Positions 47,349 through 57,907 are shown, numbered from the stretch's first letter. The stretch: DNA of 64,000 bases from Cordylochernes scorpioides (GCA_030710605.1 CP092876.1:61566115-61630114); one strand, 5' to 3'. Notes: generated by a model not told the origin, from the sequence alone. A program made the numbers and translations.

Positions 47349-47768
47349 CTCCTATTCATGGATCACTTCGCCGCTTAAGAGTCTCGAACGATGAAGTTCG
47401 TGTTGGTTTCTCCCCAGTGGCTTGGTCAAAATGTCCGCTAGGTTTCTTCCACTTGTAACATAGTCCAGTTTAATCACACCGTCATCCACCTTTTCTCTGA
47501 CAAAGTGATATCTAATGGCGATGTGTCTGGTCTTGGATCGGCTGATGTAGCTCTTGGCGTGTGCTATAGCCGCTTGGTTATCGCACCACACCGGAGTTGG
47601 CTCAACCATATTATTTGGTATATCCAAATGGTTCAGGAACTCCCTGATCCATGTCACTTCCCTGACTGACGTTTTAAGTCTTGCGCTTCTTGTCTCAAGT
47701 TTTAGGCCTTGCGCTTCTTCAGTCTCATAATCTTTGTTGTATTCCAATTGATTACACACAGCGCTCAA
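47349..47768 (-). pseudogene. copia pol C-terminal fragment (RNase H)
   Basis: The minus-strand frame begins inside the 5' LTR (47768) and ends near the polypurine tract. It contains CDNQAAIAHAKSYISRSKTR, HIAIRYHFVREKVDDGVI and NLADILTKPLG, the end of the RNase H domain of Ty1/copia pol. About 100 residues of a normal pol of more than 1,000 remain. The catalytic residues of RT and integrase are absent. The LTR-derived start (SAVCNQLEYN) is an artefact of the deletion. Confidence 0.85.
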
Positions 47769-47936
47769 CGTTAATTATACTTTAATTAACTACAAGGTAA
47801 AGGGATTAGATATAGATTAAAAGTAAACATGGGGAAAAGAGAAAAGAATAAGTCTCGTGGCCACGCGGCCTCGCGGCCTCGCCTGGGTTACATCCACAGG
47901 TAGTGACGTCAGAGCTCTAGGGTTGCCGAGCCAGCA
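47735..47936 (-). repeat. copia 5' LTR
   Basis: Same 202 bp as 47127-47328. No primer-binding site follows on the minus strand; pol sequence starts at once, so one deletion end lies right at the LTR. Confidence 0.9.
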
Positions 47937-48450
47937 CATCCACGGCGCCAATTTATAATTGTAACGAATAGTATTTGAATAAAAACATTTAATCGGGGAA
48001 AACCCGGGCGTTGCCCGGGTCATTCGGCTAGTATAATATAAAAGTCAAATATTATTCCCATTATTTGTGAATAACATGTAAGGAAACAGTAATGTTAAAG
48101 GATAGTTGACGTCCCTAGAAATAGCCATGACAGTCTGGCTCCATTACATGGCAAGAACATTCAAAGGACCGACCTTTACCCCCTGTACGAGCATTCTGGT
48201 GATAAAAAGAGTATGTGTCCTGTTAAAGACAATTAGAATGGGGGCATAAACGAGCTGTCATTACGCAGAACAAATCTCTAAATTTTGGTTCGTGTTAGCA
48301 TGCCTCCTTATTAATCTCTCCCCCTGAAGAAACCTTTCTTGCCAATTCCAACCTCTGGAGAGTTTATCCTTTCACCATTTTTATCACCACATATTTATAT
48401 ATATATAGATGGGGAATTTTCCCGAGAGTAAATTTATCTATAAAAGCAAA

Positions 48451-48597
48451 GGACGCCTCTCCCGTCAAAACGTCAAAACTCGACGCCATCTATTGACCGT
48501 CGCCGCAAACTTGCTATCACTGAACCGAGGCCGCTAGTTTGGGGCGACGGTAAATAGAGGGCGTCTAGTTTTGACGTTTTTGATGGGAGAGGCGCCC
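48451..48597. repeat. Palindromic MITE-like element
   Basis: Arms of about 60 bp: GGACGCCTCTCCCGTCAAAA at the left and the inverse of AGGGCGCCTCTCCCATCAAA at the right. CGTCAAAACTMGACGCC and GACCGTCGCC are also paired. The centre is about 27 bp. GC-rich compared with its surroundings. Confidence 0.8.
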
Positions 48598-48714
48598 TGT
48601 GCTTATATATTTCTAAATTTAATATGAAATTGCTGCAGATATTTGTATTCATGTACCAAATAGGGCACCTATTTCTTTAAATGTGCTTTTTTGTCACTTC
48701 CCATTAAAAAAACC

Positions 48715-49080
48715 CTAATGGTGGTAATGAAGAATGAGTTGAAACACCAATTTTGGCTGATTCAGACAAAACCTAATTTGTATGCCATGGTTTCGGACTG
48801 TATTCCCATCAATACAGGAGAACCTTCGATTTTCTAACATCTTAGCGTAAAAATTGTGGAATCGGTAGAATTTGTCTAAAAGGTGTTTAAGCTGGTATAT
48901 AAGCAAGACTGATTTTAATGTCAGAAGGTTTCGGGAGAATGGAATCCATGTACCAAATCCACCAGCTTAAATATCATTCGACCAGATATGAATAAAACCA
49001 CAGCTCTAAACCATTATTTACAGGTAACATGTTGTATAAAATTTCCTTACCTGATATTGTGGCTCATTCTTTATCGCTTT
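48715..49080. repeat. Dispersed repeat, copy 2
   Basis: Homologous to 46240-46600 (see that entry). The short frames within are incidental. Confidence 0.5.
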
Positions 49081-49790
49081 TAATATTTATCTTTAGTTTA
49101 TTACCTTTATTTCCTCTAAGTGTTTTTACTGAGATGATAAACAAAATGCATTATTTCAATACCTATTCAAAAGGAGATGTATCACTATTGGTGTGTTTAA
49201 ATATCGAATACATCATTTAAAAAGTTGTTATCAACTACCAACCATGAATATCATGTTCTATACCACGTGTATTAGGGATAAAAATATCTGGACGAAGGAT
49301 GAAATATAAATAGGTAGGTTTATAGGAAAGTATCATTTGAGAAAGATGGAAGAATACATTTCACCATTCTAACATGAGAACGGGCCAAACAAATGAAACA
49401 CCCAACACGTGTTAGCTGCTGAAAAGTAAGTTGCAACATGTGTTAGCATATACTTTGTTTTATATATTCACCACCTTTCCTTTTCATGAAAATATTTTGA
49501 ACATCCTAAATAGCTATAGACATGTACGTATTCATTTCAATATATATAAACTTTGCGGAATGAAATTATTATTGATAGAAAGCTTCAAGAGAAGACAACA
49601 GACGGCTGGACAACTGCCAACAACGGAATCGATTCCGTAAAGAAAACTTTTAAAAAGAAAGTCACTGTGTGTCCGTCAGCAACATGTGGGATCAGCTCTG
49701 GGTGATATCAGACACCTGCTGAGAACAGCAGTAGATATTGAACCACATCCTGAGAAGATTTGAGAGACATACATATATTTGAAAAATTAT
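49081..49790. other. AT-rich spacer
   Basis: Nothing recognised. Confidence 0.5.
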
Positions 49791-49828
49791 AACATTAAGA
49801 CGCGAATGTTTCTTATCACAATCAAATC

Positions 49829-50266
49829 AAACTGTTTATCGGAGGTTTCAGGAAGGCAGTCTTTTACAACCAAATATATGAATGATGTACGAGCCATCTA
49901 TATCTAACAAATTAAAACATTAATACGCGAATGTTTCTTATCACAATCAAATCAAACTTCTACTGTCCTTACTGCGATGAAAAATATTGGGAGGGTTTGC
50001 CTTATTAGTGGCGAACCCTCCCAGAGGTTTCGAAAAAAATAATTTAATGTCCAATTTAATTGGTAAAACGCTGGGAGGATTGGCCACTGATGAGCCAAAC
50101 CCTCTCAATATATTTGCATAGCAGTAAGGGCAGTAGAAGTTTGATTTTATTGTGAAATAAACATTCGCGTATCAATGTTTTAATTTGTTAGATATAAATG
50201 GCTCGTACATCATTCATATATTTGGTTGTAAATGACTGCCTTCCTGAAACCTCCGATAAACAGTTT
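49829..50266. repeat. Foldback-MITE, complete long palindrome
   Basis: Inverted repeat of 438 bp, from AAACTGTTTATCGGAGGTTT to its inverse. The arms (about 160 bp) carry ATGAATGATGTACGAGCCAT, ACGCGAATGTTTCTTATCAC and CTTACTGCGATG. The two core blocks GGGAGGGTTTGCCTTATTAG and GGCCACTGATGAGCCAAACC face each other. Half of the GCGAATGTTT block is also duplicated just outside at 49795-49828. Confidence 0.9.
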
Positions 50267-50469
50267 GTGTTTTGAAACTCTTGTTTCAGAAGCACATGAG
50301 AGCTCGCTGAAGAACGGAGTAGCTGTCATCCCATTATAGAGTTTGCTAAGTGTGGTCTTCTGGGTTCCAGATAGATCTGTTTCTGGTGATGATTCCGGTT
50401 CAACTGATATTTTAGAGATGGAAGAAACTATTTATATTGATTTAAAAAAGGCGTACTTGGATCTGTGAA

Positions 50470-50530
50470 AGAAAATTATCTCTAAATATTTCGAGGGATT
50501 GCTTTTATTATCAATTTATTGCAACTCCAA
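50470..50530 (-). repeat. Penelope-like terminus
   Basis: Minus strand: AATTGATAATAAAAGC, then AATCCCTCGAAATATTTAGA. Same signature as at 30.4 and 56.03 kb. Confidence 0.45.
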
Positions 50531-50659
50531 TCTTTTACACATATAAAATTACTGGCAATGCGCTTCTTTTAAATATAATTTCATATAATTTCAAGGTATT
50601 GCATCGAGCAAAGCTCTTCCGCAAAATATGTTTTTATAACAAATATATATTAATAAATT

Positions 50660-50901
50660 AAATTTGATTGCCATCTTCGTTAAGGTTTTACACATATAAA
50701 ATTACTGGCAATGTGCCTCTTTTAAATATCATCAAATATTATCTCTACAGACCTTACTGCAATGATATGAGTTATTGAATGAGAGGGCTTGGCTCATCAG
50801 TAGTGAACCCTCTCAGCGATAATATTTGATGATATTTAAAAGAAGCGCATTGCCAGTCATTTTATACGTGTGAACCTCAACGATAGATGGCAATTAAATT
50901 T
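50660..50901. repeat. Foldback-MITE, short palindromic copy
   Basis: The ends AAATTTGATTGCCATCT and its inverse, AAATTACTGGCAATGTG and its inverse, and ATCAAATATTATC and its inverse are all paired. The core GAGGGCTTGGCTCATCAGTA, GTGAACCCTCTCAGCG lies unpaired in the middle. A half copy of the arm sits at about 50545-50600. Confidence 0.85.
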
Positions 50902-51219
50902 AATAAACTCAAATCTTATCAACAAGAAATTTGTAAATAACCTTTAAGTTTATTGTGAAATTAATTTATAAAGAACGAGCAATTCATCTCAATTATTTTT
51001 GGAAAAGGTTTTTTTTTCTATTTAAGAGAGCTACGATCTTTTTAATATAAATATATTCAATTGGGATAGGTGTTTACTCAACAATCAACTTTGAACCATT
51101 TTGGGTTCATACAAAGTTCCAAGACCCCAATGGAATCCTTGGCAGAAGCACTTCAGATCCATATCAGTAACTACAATAATTGCAAGCTGTGGGTCACAGC
51201 TCCCATAAGGAAGGAGCTA

Positions 51220-51394
51220 TATAGCAAGGTATTTATTATTTTATTAACAGAGTATCATTTTTGATGTTTATATTTTGCTACTCTGTAAACTTCCTTCATT
51301 GCTTATTTTTTATTTACCATTTATAGTTTGTTCTTGCCTTAATTAAATTTCTGTGTCATTCTGAAATTTTTCTTCCCTAATGTTCCACGTGACA
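51220..51394 (+). repeat. Solo LTR, unit 1
   Basis: TATAGCAAGGTATTTATTAT...CCACGTGACA, similar in length and sequence to the inverse of the TRIM-like LTR at 35642-35824. Confidence 0.6.
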
Positions 51395-51559
51395 ATATAT
51401 TCAACTTGGACCACCTGTTGACTCAACAATCAACTTTGAACCATTTTGGGTGCGAACAAAGTTTGGAATGGCATCTTTGGCAGAAGCACGTCAGATCCAT
51501 GCCAGTAACTACAATAATTTCAAGTTGTAGGTCACAGCTCCCATAGGGAAGGAGCTATG

Positions 51560-51895
51560 TGTAGCAAAGTATTTATAAATTTATATACAAGAAAAAGATC
51601 TTTATCCAGTTAAAAACGTCGTTACAGCTCTATTGTTAGACGGGAGGGGGAAAATTAAAATCTATATCTATAAAATACTTGTAGATTTCGTATCTTATCT
51701 TGTTCAAAATACGACGTATTTCCGGCTTGTCGCGGTCGAATATTTATCAACAGAGTATCATTTTGGATGTTTATATTTTGCTACTCTGTAAACTTCCTCA
51801 TTTTTTATCTTTTGTTTATCATTCATAGTTTGTTCTTATCTCAAATAAATTGCTGTGTTATCCTGAAGTTTGTCTTTCTTAATTTCACACTTGGC
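51560..51895 (+). repeat. Solo LTR, unit 2, with internal insertion
   Basis: Starts TGTAGCAAAGTATTTATAAA and shares CAGAGTATCATTTT and CTACTCTGTAAACTTCCT with unit 1. About 150 bp (51590-51740) are extra compared with unit 1. Confidence 0.6.
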
Positions 51896-51900
51896 AATAT

Positions 51901-52194
51901 GTTTTTATTTGGAATAGTTAAGAAAGGACATCCCGAGTCTCCATCAATATATTATTTAATGTATTTAAAGAGATGTATAGGAATACAGATATATAGATTC
52001 TTATTTACAACAAACACAACTGTGGGAGGGGGTTGGGTCAGTTGGGGGAGATAGAGTTGAGGTTGATGTTCTCCCACTGGGTGGCTGAACTGGTGAGCTG
52101 GTACTGGGGACGCCGTGTCCGCAAGCAGTGGCACGTGAAGACATTCTTGAACTCCTTCCGGAACTTTCCTGCGCCCATCACAGACAGCCTCTAG
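51901..52194. other. GC-richer patch, unknown
   Basis: A block at about 52015-52190 is GC-rich and open on both strands. Neither translation matches a family I know. Confidence 0.3.
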
Positions 52195-54300
52195 CATCTC
52201 TCATTGAATGTACATGTTTTTTTAAGGTCTGTTGATGAATTTGTTGATTCCATTACAGTAAGGGCAGTAGAAATTGTTTAATATTCAAAAGAATCATACG
52301 AGTCTATAATCGTTTAGAATTTTCATCACTTATTAAACTTGAGAATACATTTCTATTGATTGTACAAGGGTCTCTTATTGAATGTACATGGTTTTAAGGT
52401 CTGTTGAAATAATGATGGCTAGACAAGGTAAATCTAATAAAGAACGATTTTGCTTTAGAACGCAGTATTGTACCATAGTTTATTCATTTTAGGTCACTTA
52501 CTAAACTTAAAATGCATTTCTATTGATTGTACAAGAATCTCTCATTGAATGCACATGGTTTAAGGTATGTTGATGAACTCGACAGCTATACAAGGTGAAT
52601 CTAATAAAGAACGATTTTGCTTTAAAACCTAGTGTTATGTATTCATTAGTTTATAAAAATATTGTAGCGAAGTATTTATTACTTCACAAGCATTTATCAA
52701 AATTCCACGTGGAAAATTAGGGAAGACAAACTTCAGGATGACACAGCAATTTATTTAAGGCATGAACAAATTATGAACTATAAACAAAGATAAGAAATTA
52801 GGGAAGTGTTAGTGAAAGGCACGCCCGCGCGACGAAGAGAAGAACAGTTTTCAACCAACGCCACCGTCACGGTCGGCGCGCATGCGCGGCGGTGGCGGTC
52901 ACGTGGGAAGCTCGGGAGTGGGCCCTTCGAATTCTGACGGCCAACACGGACTGACTTCCTTCCCAATCCATCCTTTTCAATCGAACATTTTTTAACTTCT
53001 CTAATTACTAAAATTAATTTGTAACATAATATTTATATCTATATTTATCCTGAATAAAATTTAAAATATCAAGGATGATTAATTGAATCATTCTTTCAAT
53101 ACCAAACGAACCTGTCATAGTGTACCATTCAAAAAGTGTACCGAACAGGAAGTTTACAGAGTAGTAAAATATGAACATAAAAAATGATACTATGTTAATA
53201 CTAGTGTAAAATAATAAATGCTTGTAAAATAATAAATACTTCGCTAAAAAATTCTTAATTTAATTGTGTATATAAGTAAAGAGTAACATAATCACTGATT
53301 ATAGTATTTATTATATCATCATATATATGTAAATAGGAGAGATTAAATACAATGCAGATTAAAACGAGAATAATAAATTAAATATTTTATATAGAACCAA
53401 CGAGCAAACAATTCCTTTTCTTAACATAAAAATGCAGTATTGTATCATACTTTCATTAATTTTAGATCACCTAAAAAACTCGTAAATCTCTCATTGAACG
53501 TGCATGGTTTTAAGGTCTGTTGAAGGACTCGACGGCTAGAGAAGGTGAACTAATAAAGAACGATGTTGCTTTGAAATGCAGTATTGTATCATAGTTTCAT
53601 TAATTTTAGGTCATTTACTTAACTTAAAATATATTTATATTGATTATACAAGAGTCTCTCATTGAATGTACGTGGTTTTGAGCTCTGTTGATGAACTCGA
53701 GGGCTAGACAAGGTGAATTTAATGAAAAACGATGCTGCTTTAAAACGAAGTATTGTATCATAGTTTAATTAATTTTAGGTCATTTATTAAACATGTAAGT
53801 GCATTTATATTGATTACAAGAGTTTCTCATTGAATGTAAATTGTTTTAAGGTCTGTTGGATGAACTCGACGGCAAGACAAACAGTAACTAATAAAGAACG
53901 ATATTGTTTTAAAACGGAGTATTGTTTAATACCTTAATTGATTTTTGATCACTCATTGAACTTGAAAATAAATTTCTATTGATTACAAGAGTTTCTTATT
54001 GAATGTACATGGTTTTAAGGTCTGTTGAAGGACTTCGATAGCTAGCCAAGCATCTAATAAAGAACGACGAATCTTTAAAACGCAGTATCGTATCATAGTT
54101 TTATTGATTTTATATCGCTTATTAAACTTTAAAATGCATTTCTATTGAATGTACATTGTTTTGAGGTTGGTTGAAGGACTTGATAGCTAGCCAAGCAGTA
54201 TCTTATAAAAAACGATGTTGTTTTAAAACGGAGTATTGCATCATAATTACATTAATTTTAGATCACTTAATAAACTTGAATATGCATATTAATTGATTAC
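52195..54300 (+). repeat. Tandem array of a ~168-bp unit, interrupted
   Basis: Units start with CTCATTGAATGTACATGGTT (about 52200, 52370, 52543, 53484, 53654, 53825, 53992, 54148). They contain TTTTAAGGTCTGTTGA, GACGGCTAGACAAGGTGA, CTAATAAAGAACGATKTTGC, CGCAGTATTGTATCATAGTT and TTAATTTTAGGTCACTTA. The spacing is about 156-173 bp. Units have diverged moderately. An LTR insertion splits the array at 52.67-53.25 kb. Confidence 0.85.
52665..53250 (-). mobile_element. LTR insertion (TRIM-related family) in the tandem array
   Basis: The plus sequence from 52703 (ACGTGGAAAATTAGGGAAGA) to about 53246 (AAATACTTCGCTA) is homologous to the inverse of the solo LTRs at 51.2 and 51.6 kb. It includes AACAGGAAGTTTACAGAGTA. 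An inverted fragment of the LTR start (TGTAGCGAAGTATTTATTAC) lies at 52665-52690. A GC-rich patch (52815-52935) lies within. Confidence 0.6.
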
Positions 54301-54589
54301 AGCTTCTATAAATACTGCTACTGTCGCTCTACAGAGATCTTTAATGAGAATATAGAGAAAGATATTGCCATATAACCGACCTACTGATCGCTGAAATGTA
54401 TTGTTTCAAAAAGGCAAATAATAAAGTGTGACCATATAACAACCATCCTATTCACCTTATTGTCAACTCTGTCAAATAATTTAATAAATCAAATATTGAT
54501 ATGGAACTTTATAAGCACTAAATCAAGCATTAAAAATATATTCTTGAGAGACAGCAATATAAAAGATATAAAAGTTTATTACGGTTTTT

Positions 54590-54680
54590 CAATCTTCTGT
54601 AAATATGAGGCTTAGCTCGTCAATAATGAACCTTTACAGCGTTTTGCCAGTTTTACCTAGCATAACTGTCTTAGTATTGA
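54590..54680 (+). repeat. Foldback-MITE family, eroded core
   Basis: GAGGCTTAGCTCGTCAATAA, GAACCTTTACAGCGTTTTGCC: the family core with several changes. Confidence 0.45.
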
Positions 54681-54783
54681 ACTGTTCTGTTAATATATCC
54701 GTCATTGTAGATGAAAATACTTGGTTAAAATTATTAAGAAAATAAGCCCGTCCTTCCAAAAAATTAATCTTAGTATGGAGAGT

Positions 54784-54885
54784 GTTGTTGTTGTTGTTGC
54801 TTATTCCTCAAGTCGCTTAAACGATCTCCATTAGGTCCCATTGTCTCAGCTTTTATAATTTAGTCCTGGGGTTTTCCCAGAAGTC
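54784..54885 (-). mobile_element. Small SINE-like retro-insertion, (CAA)n tail
   Basis: A 102-bp insert between direct repeats AGTATGGAGAGT (54772-54783 and 54886-54897). On the minus strand it ends ...GGAATAAGCAACAACAACAA, a tail typical of some SINE and RTE-type elements. Contains GACCTAATGGAGATCG. No A or B box is visible, so it is probably 5' truncated. Confidence 0.75.
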
Positions 54886-54897
54886 AGTATGGAGAGT

Positions 54898-55985
54898 AGG
54901 ATGTTATTAGGAAAATAAAATCTAGCCCCGAATAAATCCAATTTGCATATACATTCTTATAAAGCTATACAACCAGTTTAACCGCATAAGTTTCTTTTTA
55001 TTTATGAAAAATCATTTTTAATTTCAAAGAGAAATAATTTAATATTTCTAACTTTTGGATGACGTATGAAAAGGTTGAATATGTGAAGAGTGATGGTCTA
55101 TATATGAATGGATGACGTATGGAGGGTGAAAAATATGAAGAGTAATGGCGAACGGAAAAATAAAAGTGTCCAGGAGCGGGAATCGCGGAATTCTTTAAAT
55201 ATTTGAAACTTGCGAAATTTCAACAAGGATTCAATGTTATTACCTCCGACGACTAATACAACGAAGCAACAATACAGGACAATGCATTTATAAAATGTAG
55301 AGCTCTACTGGTTGACAGCCATTATAGTAATGGTTAATAGAGAAACGTGTAAATAGAAGTGAGGCGGTCAATTGTCCAGAAAGACCAGAGGGGCATAGAC
55401 AGAGTGGTGAATCAGCTCCTAAATAAATCTAGCCGGCAGTGCTGACTGGGCAACATCCGCCAACAACGGCCATTGGGGACCACTGAATCATTAATCAAGA
55501 CAGAACTAACTATTGGTTAATTCTCTATTACCACTAGAATATTCCTATAACATATATTTCAATTAATTTCTAGATTGTTTGAGTTTTTATAAAATTTTAT
55601 TGTTTTATGTGAATATAAATGATCAAATGAATAATACGTTTTTTTAATTCGTTCGTTTGCTCAATTTGTTCTTTTAGATTAAGCCATTAAATCGATTGTG
55701 ATATCTTATATTCCAAAGTTTAAATTGTTCTGTCATCAGGTTCTTCTTCTGTTTCACCTAACATTCAGGTTAGTAAGCTTAGAATGTAGTAACATCCATA
55801 AGTTTGAACATTTTCCACATAATGGCAAAAGATTCACATTAGTTTCTTGGGAATTTCAAAAGTGACTAACATCTAAAAATCATTTTAATGATTAAGAACT
55901 CCATTGTAATATAACTATATCAAGAAAAATGAATATATTAGTTTTAGAATTTTTTATTCTTAAATATTTCCAATTATTGGTTTTG
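54898..55985. other. Spacer
   Basis: Contains a block at about 55140-55190 (GAACGGAAAAATAAAAGTGT, CCAGGAGCGGGAA) also present in the loop of the foldback element at 40.98 kb. Otherwise nothing recognised. Confidence 0.45.
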
Positions 55986-55989
55986 AAGA

Positions 55990-56085
55990 ACTAGAGTGGT
56001 ACACTTGTGTTTTAGTACAAAACAACCTTGATAAAGAGAGGGAGTTACCCCTCGAAATATTGGAATAAATAAAAGAAACCTATAA
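55990..56085 (+). repeat. Penelope-like terminus
   Basis: CCTTGATAAAGAGAGGGAG, a short hairpin (AGGG-AGTTAC-CCCT), then CGAAATATTGGAATAAA. Signature shared with 30.4, 31.0 and 50.5 kb. Confidence 0.55.
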
Positions 56086-56214
56086 ATTCAACTATATATG
56101 CATTATTTTTACATATATATTAAATAAATACACTAAAACTTTATTTATATTTATAAATTGAATTTTTTGAAGTTTTAATTGATATTATTCATTATAATAA
56201 AAGAGGTTTTGTGA

Positions 56215-56590
56215 TAAATGTAATTATTAAAGCACGAATGTTTCTTTTACACCTAAAACAAACTTGTATTTCTGCCCAGAAGTCCTCCTCTACGTGGCGG
56301 GAGGGAGAAGCAGCACAAGTAAGGGAGTATCCTGAAAGGTGAAGTACGGTGTCGTGAGCCCCGAGCCGCTACGGTAACCGTGAACAGGAAACTCTAAAAT
56401 GTGGCTGACTAACGGGGCAATGGTATCCCCCATTTCCATGGAGTGGAAAAGACACCACCATCACAAACTTGTATTGTCCTTACTGTTATGACTGCGATGT
56501 GTAAAAGAAATATTCGTGCTTTAATGATTTTTTTCCCTTATATATAGATGGCGCGTTATTGCTTTATAATTGAAGGTTTTGTGATTTTAA
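56215..56590. repeat. Foldback-MITE split by a retro-insert
   Basis: Left arm TTAAAGCACGAATGTTTCTT; right arm AAGAAATATTCGTGCTTTAA followed by TATAGATGGCGCGTTATTGC. The CTTACTGTTATGACTGCGAT core is present. A 192-bp insert lies inside. Confidence 0.75.
56271..56462. mobile_element. GC-rich retro-insertion with 13-bp target duplication
   Basis: Flanked by ACAAACTTGTATT on both sides (56258-56270 and 56463-56475) in the middle of a MITE, whose uninterrupted form is seen elsewhere. The insert is much more GC-rich than anything around it. It contains GAGCCCCGAGCCGCTACGGT and CCCCCATTTCCATGGAGTGG. No poly-A tail, no open frame, no A or B box. It could be a SINE or a reverse-transcribed structural RNA. 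Confidence 0.7.
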
Positions 56591-57742
56591 CGAGAGGTGA
56601 ATTATATTCAATATTATTCTTCATAGAGCTGGAACTAGAAAATGAAGGCTGAATATCGATATTTTCCGCCGATCATTTCATAGAAAACAGGAACATTTAT
56701 AATAAATCAAACTTCCCTTAGGATGAAATAGAATTTCTGCCTTCTCTTAAAAGTGAATTAAGAAGTGGACTAAGAATAAATTTGAAAAAAATTGAGAATT
56801 TTTAATCCTGAGCACTCTTTGGTTTTACTTTTGGATTATGAGTTAGAATTGGTAATATAACAATGGTTTATAAGGCTATATCACAAGAGGTTTGAATTCT
56901 TAAAATATATTAAATTTACCAGAAAGATGTTTGTTTCTTCAATTATATATCAAAATATTCTGAAATTACCAACAATTTCGAAAATGAAATCGGAATGTCA
57001 ATCAAATCATTTTGCTGAAAGTTATAAAAGCATTTTATTATCGATGTATTTATTCAAAAATTATAGGTGATGTGTGGAAATTGAAATTGTGATGACGAAG
57101 AGTCGCTACAGCGATAATCGTCCCCTATCCCGCAAAAAAAGAAAAATTATAAACCTAAGATGAATATTCTAACTTGGATAAAATAACAATTATTAACATA
57201 CTCTAGATATTTGAAAGAAACTAGAAGTTTCCGTATAAACTGATTGCGAAGAATAAACAGAAATATATTCCGTATAGATTCAAAATGAAGACAGTCTCAA
57301 GAACTTCTTTAACCCTCACAATTTGATGACATCTGAACGATTCTGCTTCAAAACATGGAAGAAAAACGACGAAAGAACAAACCTTTCACTTCAATGGGGG
57401 AAATTTCATCAAATATGTTGAAGATAACTGGTAAGATATTTGATATCATTTACACTGATTCTGCCTAAATTGACACAAAGGAATATAATTCTTGCAGTTA
57501 GGAGATATTATGCGGATAAATTGTAGTGAGTTTTATAAAATGTGGATTTCTTAAAAGTAGATATTTATAATTTACTCACTCTCTCTCTAAAATATATAAA
57601 CTTCGTTAATATATAAACACGGTCTAAGGGGATTGAGCATGGCTATCAAGAATTGAAAGTGTCTAAGGCTTGTCGCCTTGCACCTAGCTCATCTCACACG
57701 CATTGAACCGATAGAGTTTATAATAAACTCTCTCATTATATA
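56591..57742. other. Spacer
   Basis: No gene, RNA or element recognised. Confidence 0.45.
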
Positions 57743-57905
57743 CAGTTAAACCTGTCTATAGCGCCCCCTCTAAATAGCGCCTTCCTCTCTATTGCGCCCG
57801 TTTTTAAACATTTTACATTGAAAGTGACCTGTCTATTGCACCCCCTCTCTAAAGCACCCTATTTTGGTGAGTCCCAAGAGGCGGCGCTATAGACAGGTTT
57901 AACTG
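57743..57905. mobile_element. pogo/Tigger-like MITE, copy 2
   Basis: Perfect ends: CAGTTAAACCTGTCTATAGC and its inverse GCTATAGACAGGTTTAACTG, flanked by TA (57741-57742 and 57906-57907). The interior matches 15551-15706 (CGCCCCCTCTAAATAGCGCC and ATTTTGGTGAGTC). Confidence 0.9.
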
Positions 57906-57907
57906 TA

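Larger units (their letters stand above)
47127..47936 (-). mobile_element. 810-bp copia-type LTR derivative inside Helitron A
   Basis: Two 202-bp LTRs (47127-47328 and 47735-47936), apparently identical, flank 406 bp. The target duplication is CATCC (47122-47126 and 47937-47941). Helitron copy B keeps the uninterrupted site with one CATCC. The interior holds only the end of pol, so most of the element is deleted, including gag, protease, integrase and RT. I infer transposition in trans or deletion soon after insertion. Confidence 0.92.
46710..48031 (+). mobile_element. Non-autonomous Helitron, copy A, carrying a nested copia
   Basis: Starts TCTATATATATAAAAATGAA after host A (46709) and ends ...GGCTAG before host T (48032). 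The hairpin CCCGGGC-GTT-GCCCGGG (48004-48020) lies just inside the end. These are the standard Helitron marks. Without the copia insert and one target repeat it is 507 bp, matching copy B (509 bp). No Rep/helicase gene. Confidence 0.88.
51048..51900 (+). repeat. Tandem segmental duplication (two units)
   Basis: Unit 1 (51048-51394) and unit 2 (about 51395-51900) both contain ACTCAACAATCAACTTTGAA, TTTGGCAGAAGCACTTCAGA-like sequence, CAGTAACTACAATAATT, GGTCACAGCTCCCATA and then a solo LTR. The frame at 51070-51264 may be a coding relic but is not open in unit 2, and I do not recognise it. Confidence 0.75.

Noticed and set aside
51952..52197. 81-codon minus-strand frame in the GC-richer patch
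   Set aside because: GC-rich DNA stays open by chance; the proline/glutamine/histidine composition matches no family, and the opposite strand is equally open.
52195..54300. CRISPR-like array
   Set aside because: The units are about 168 bp, diverged throughout and without short conserved repeats separating unique spacers, in a eukaryotic context.
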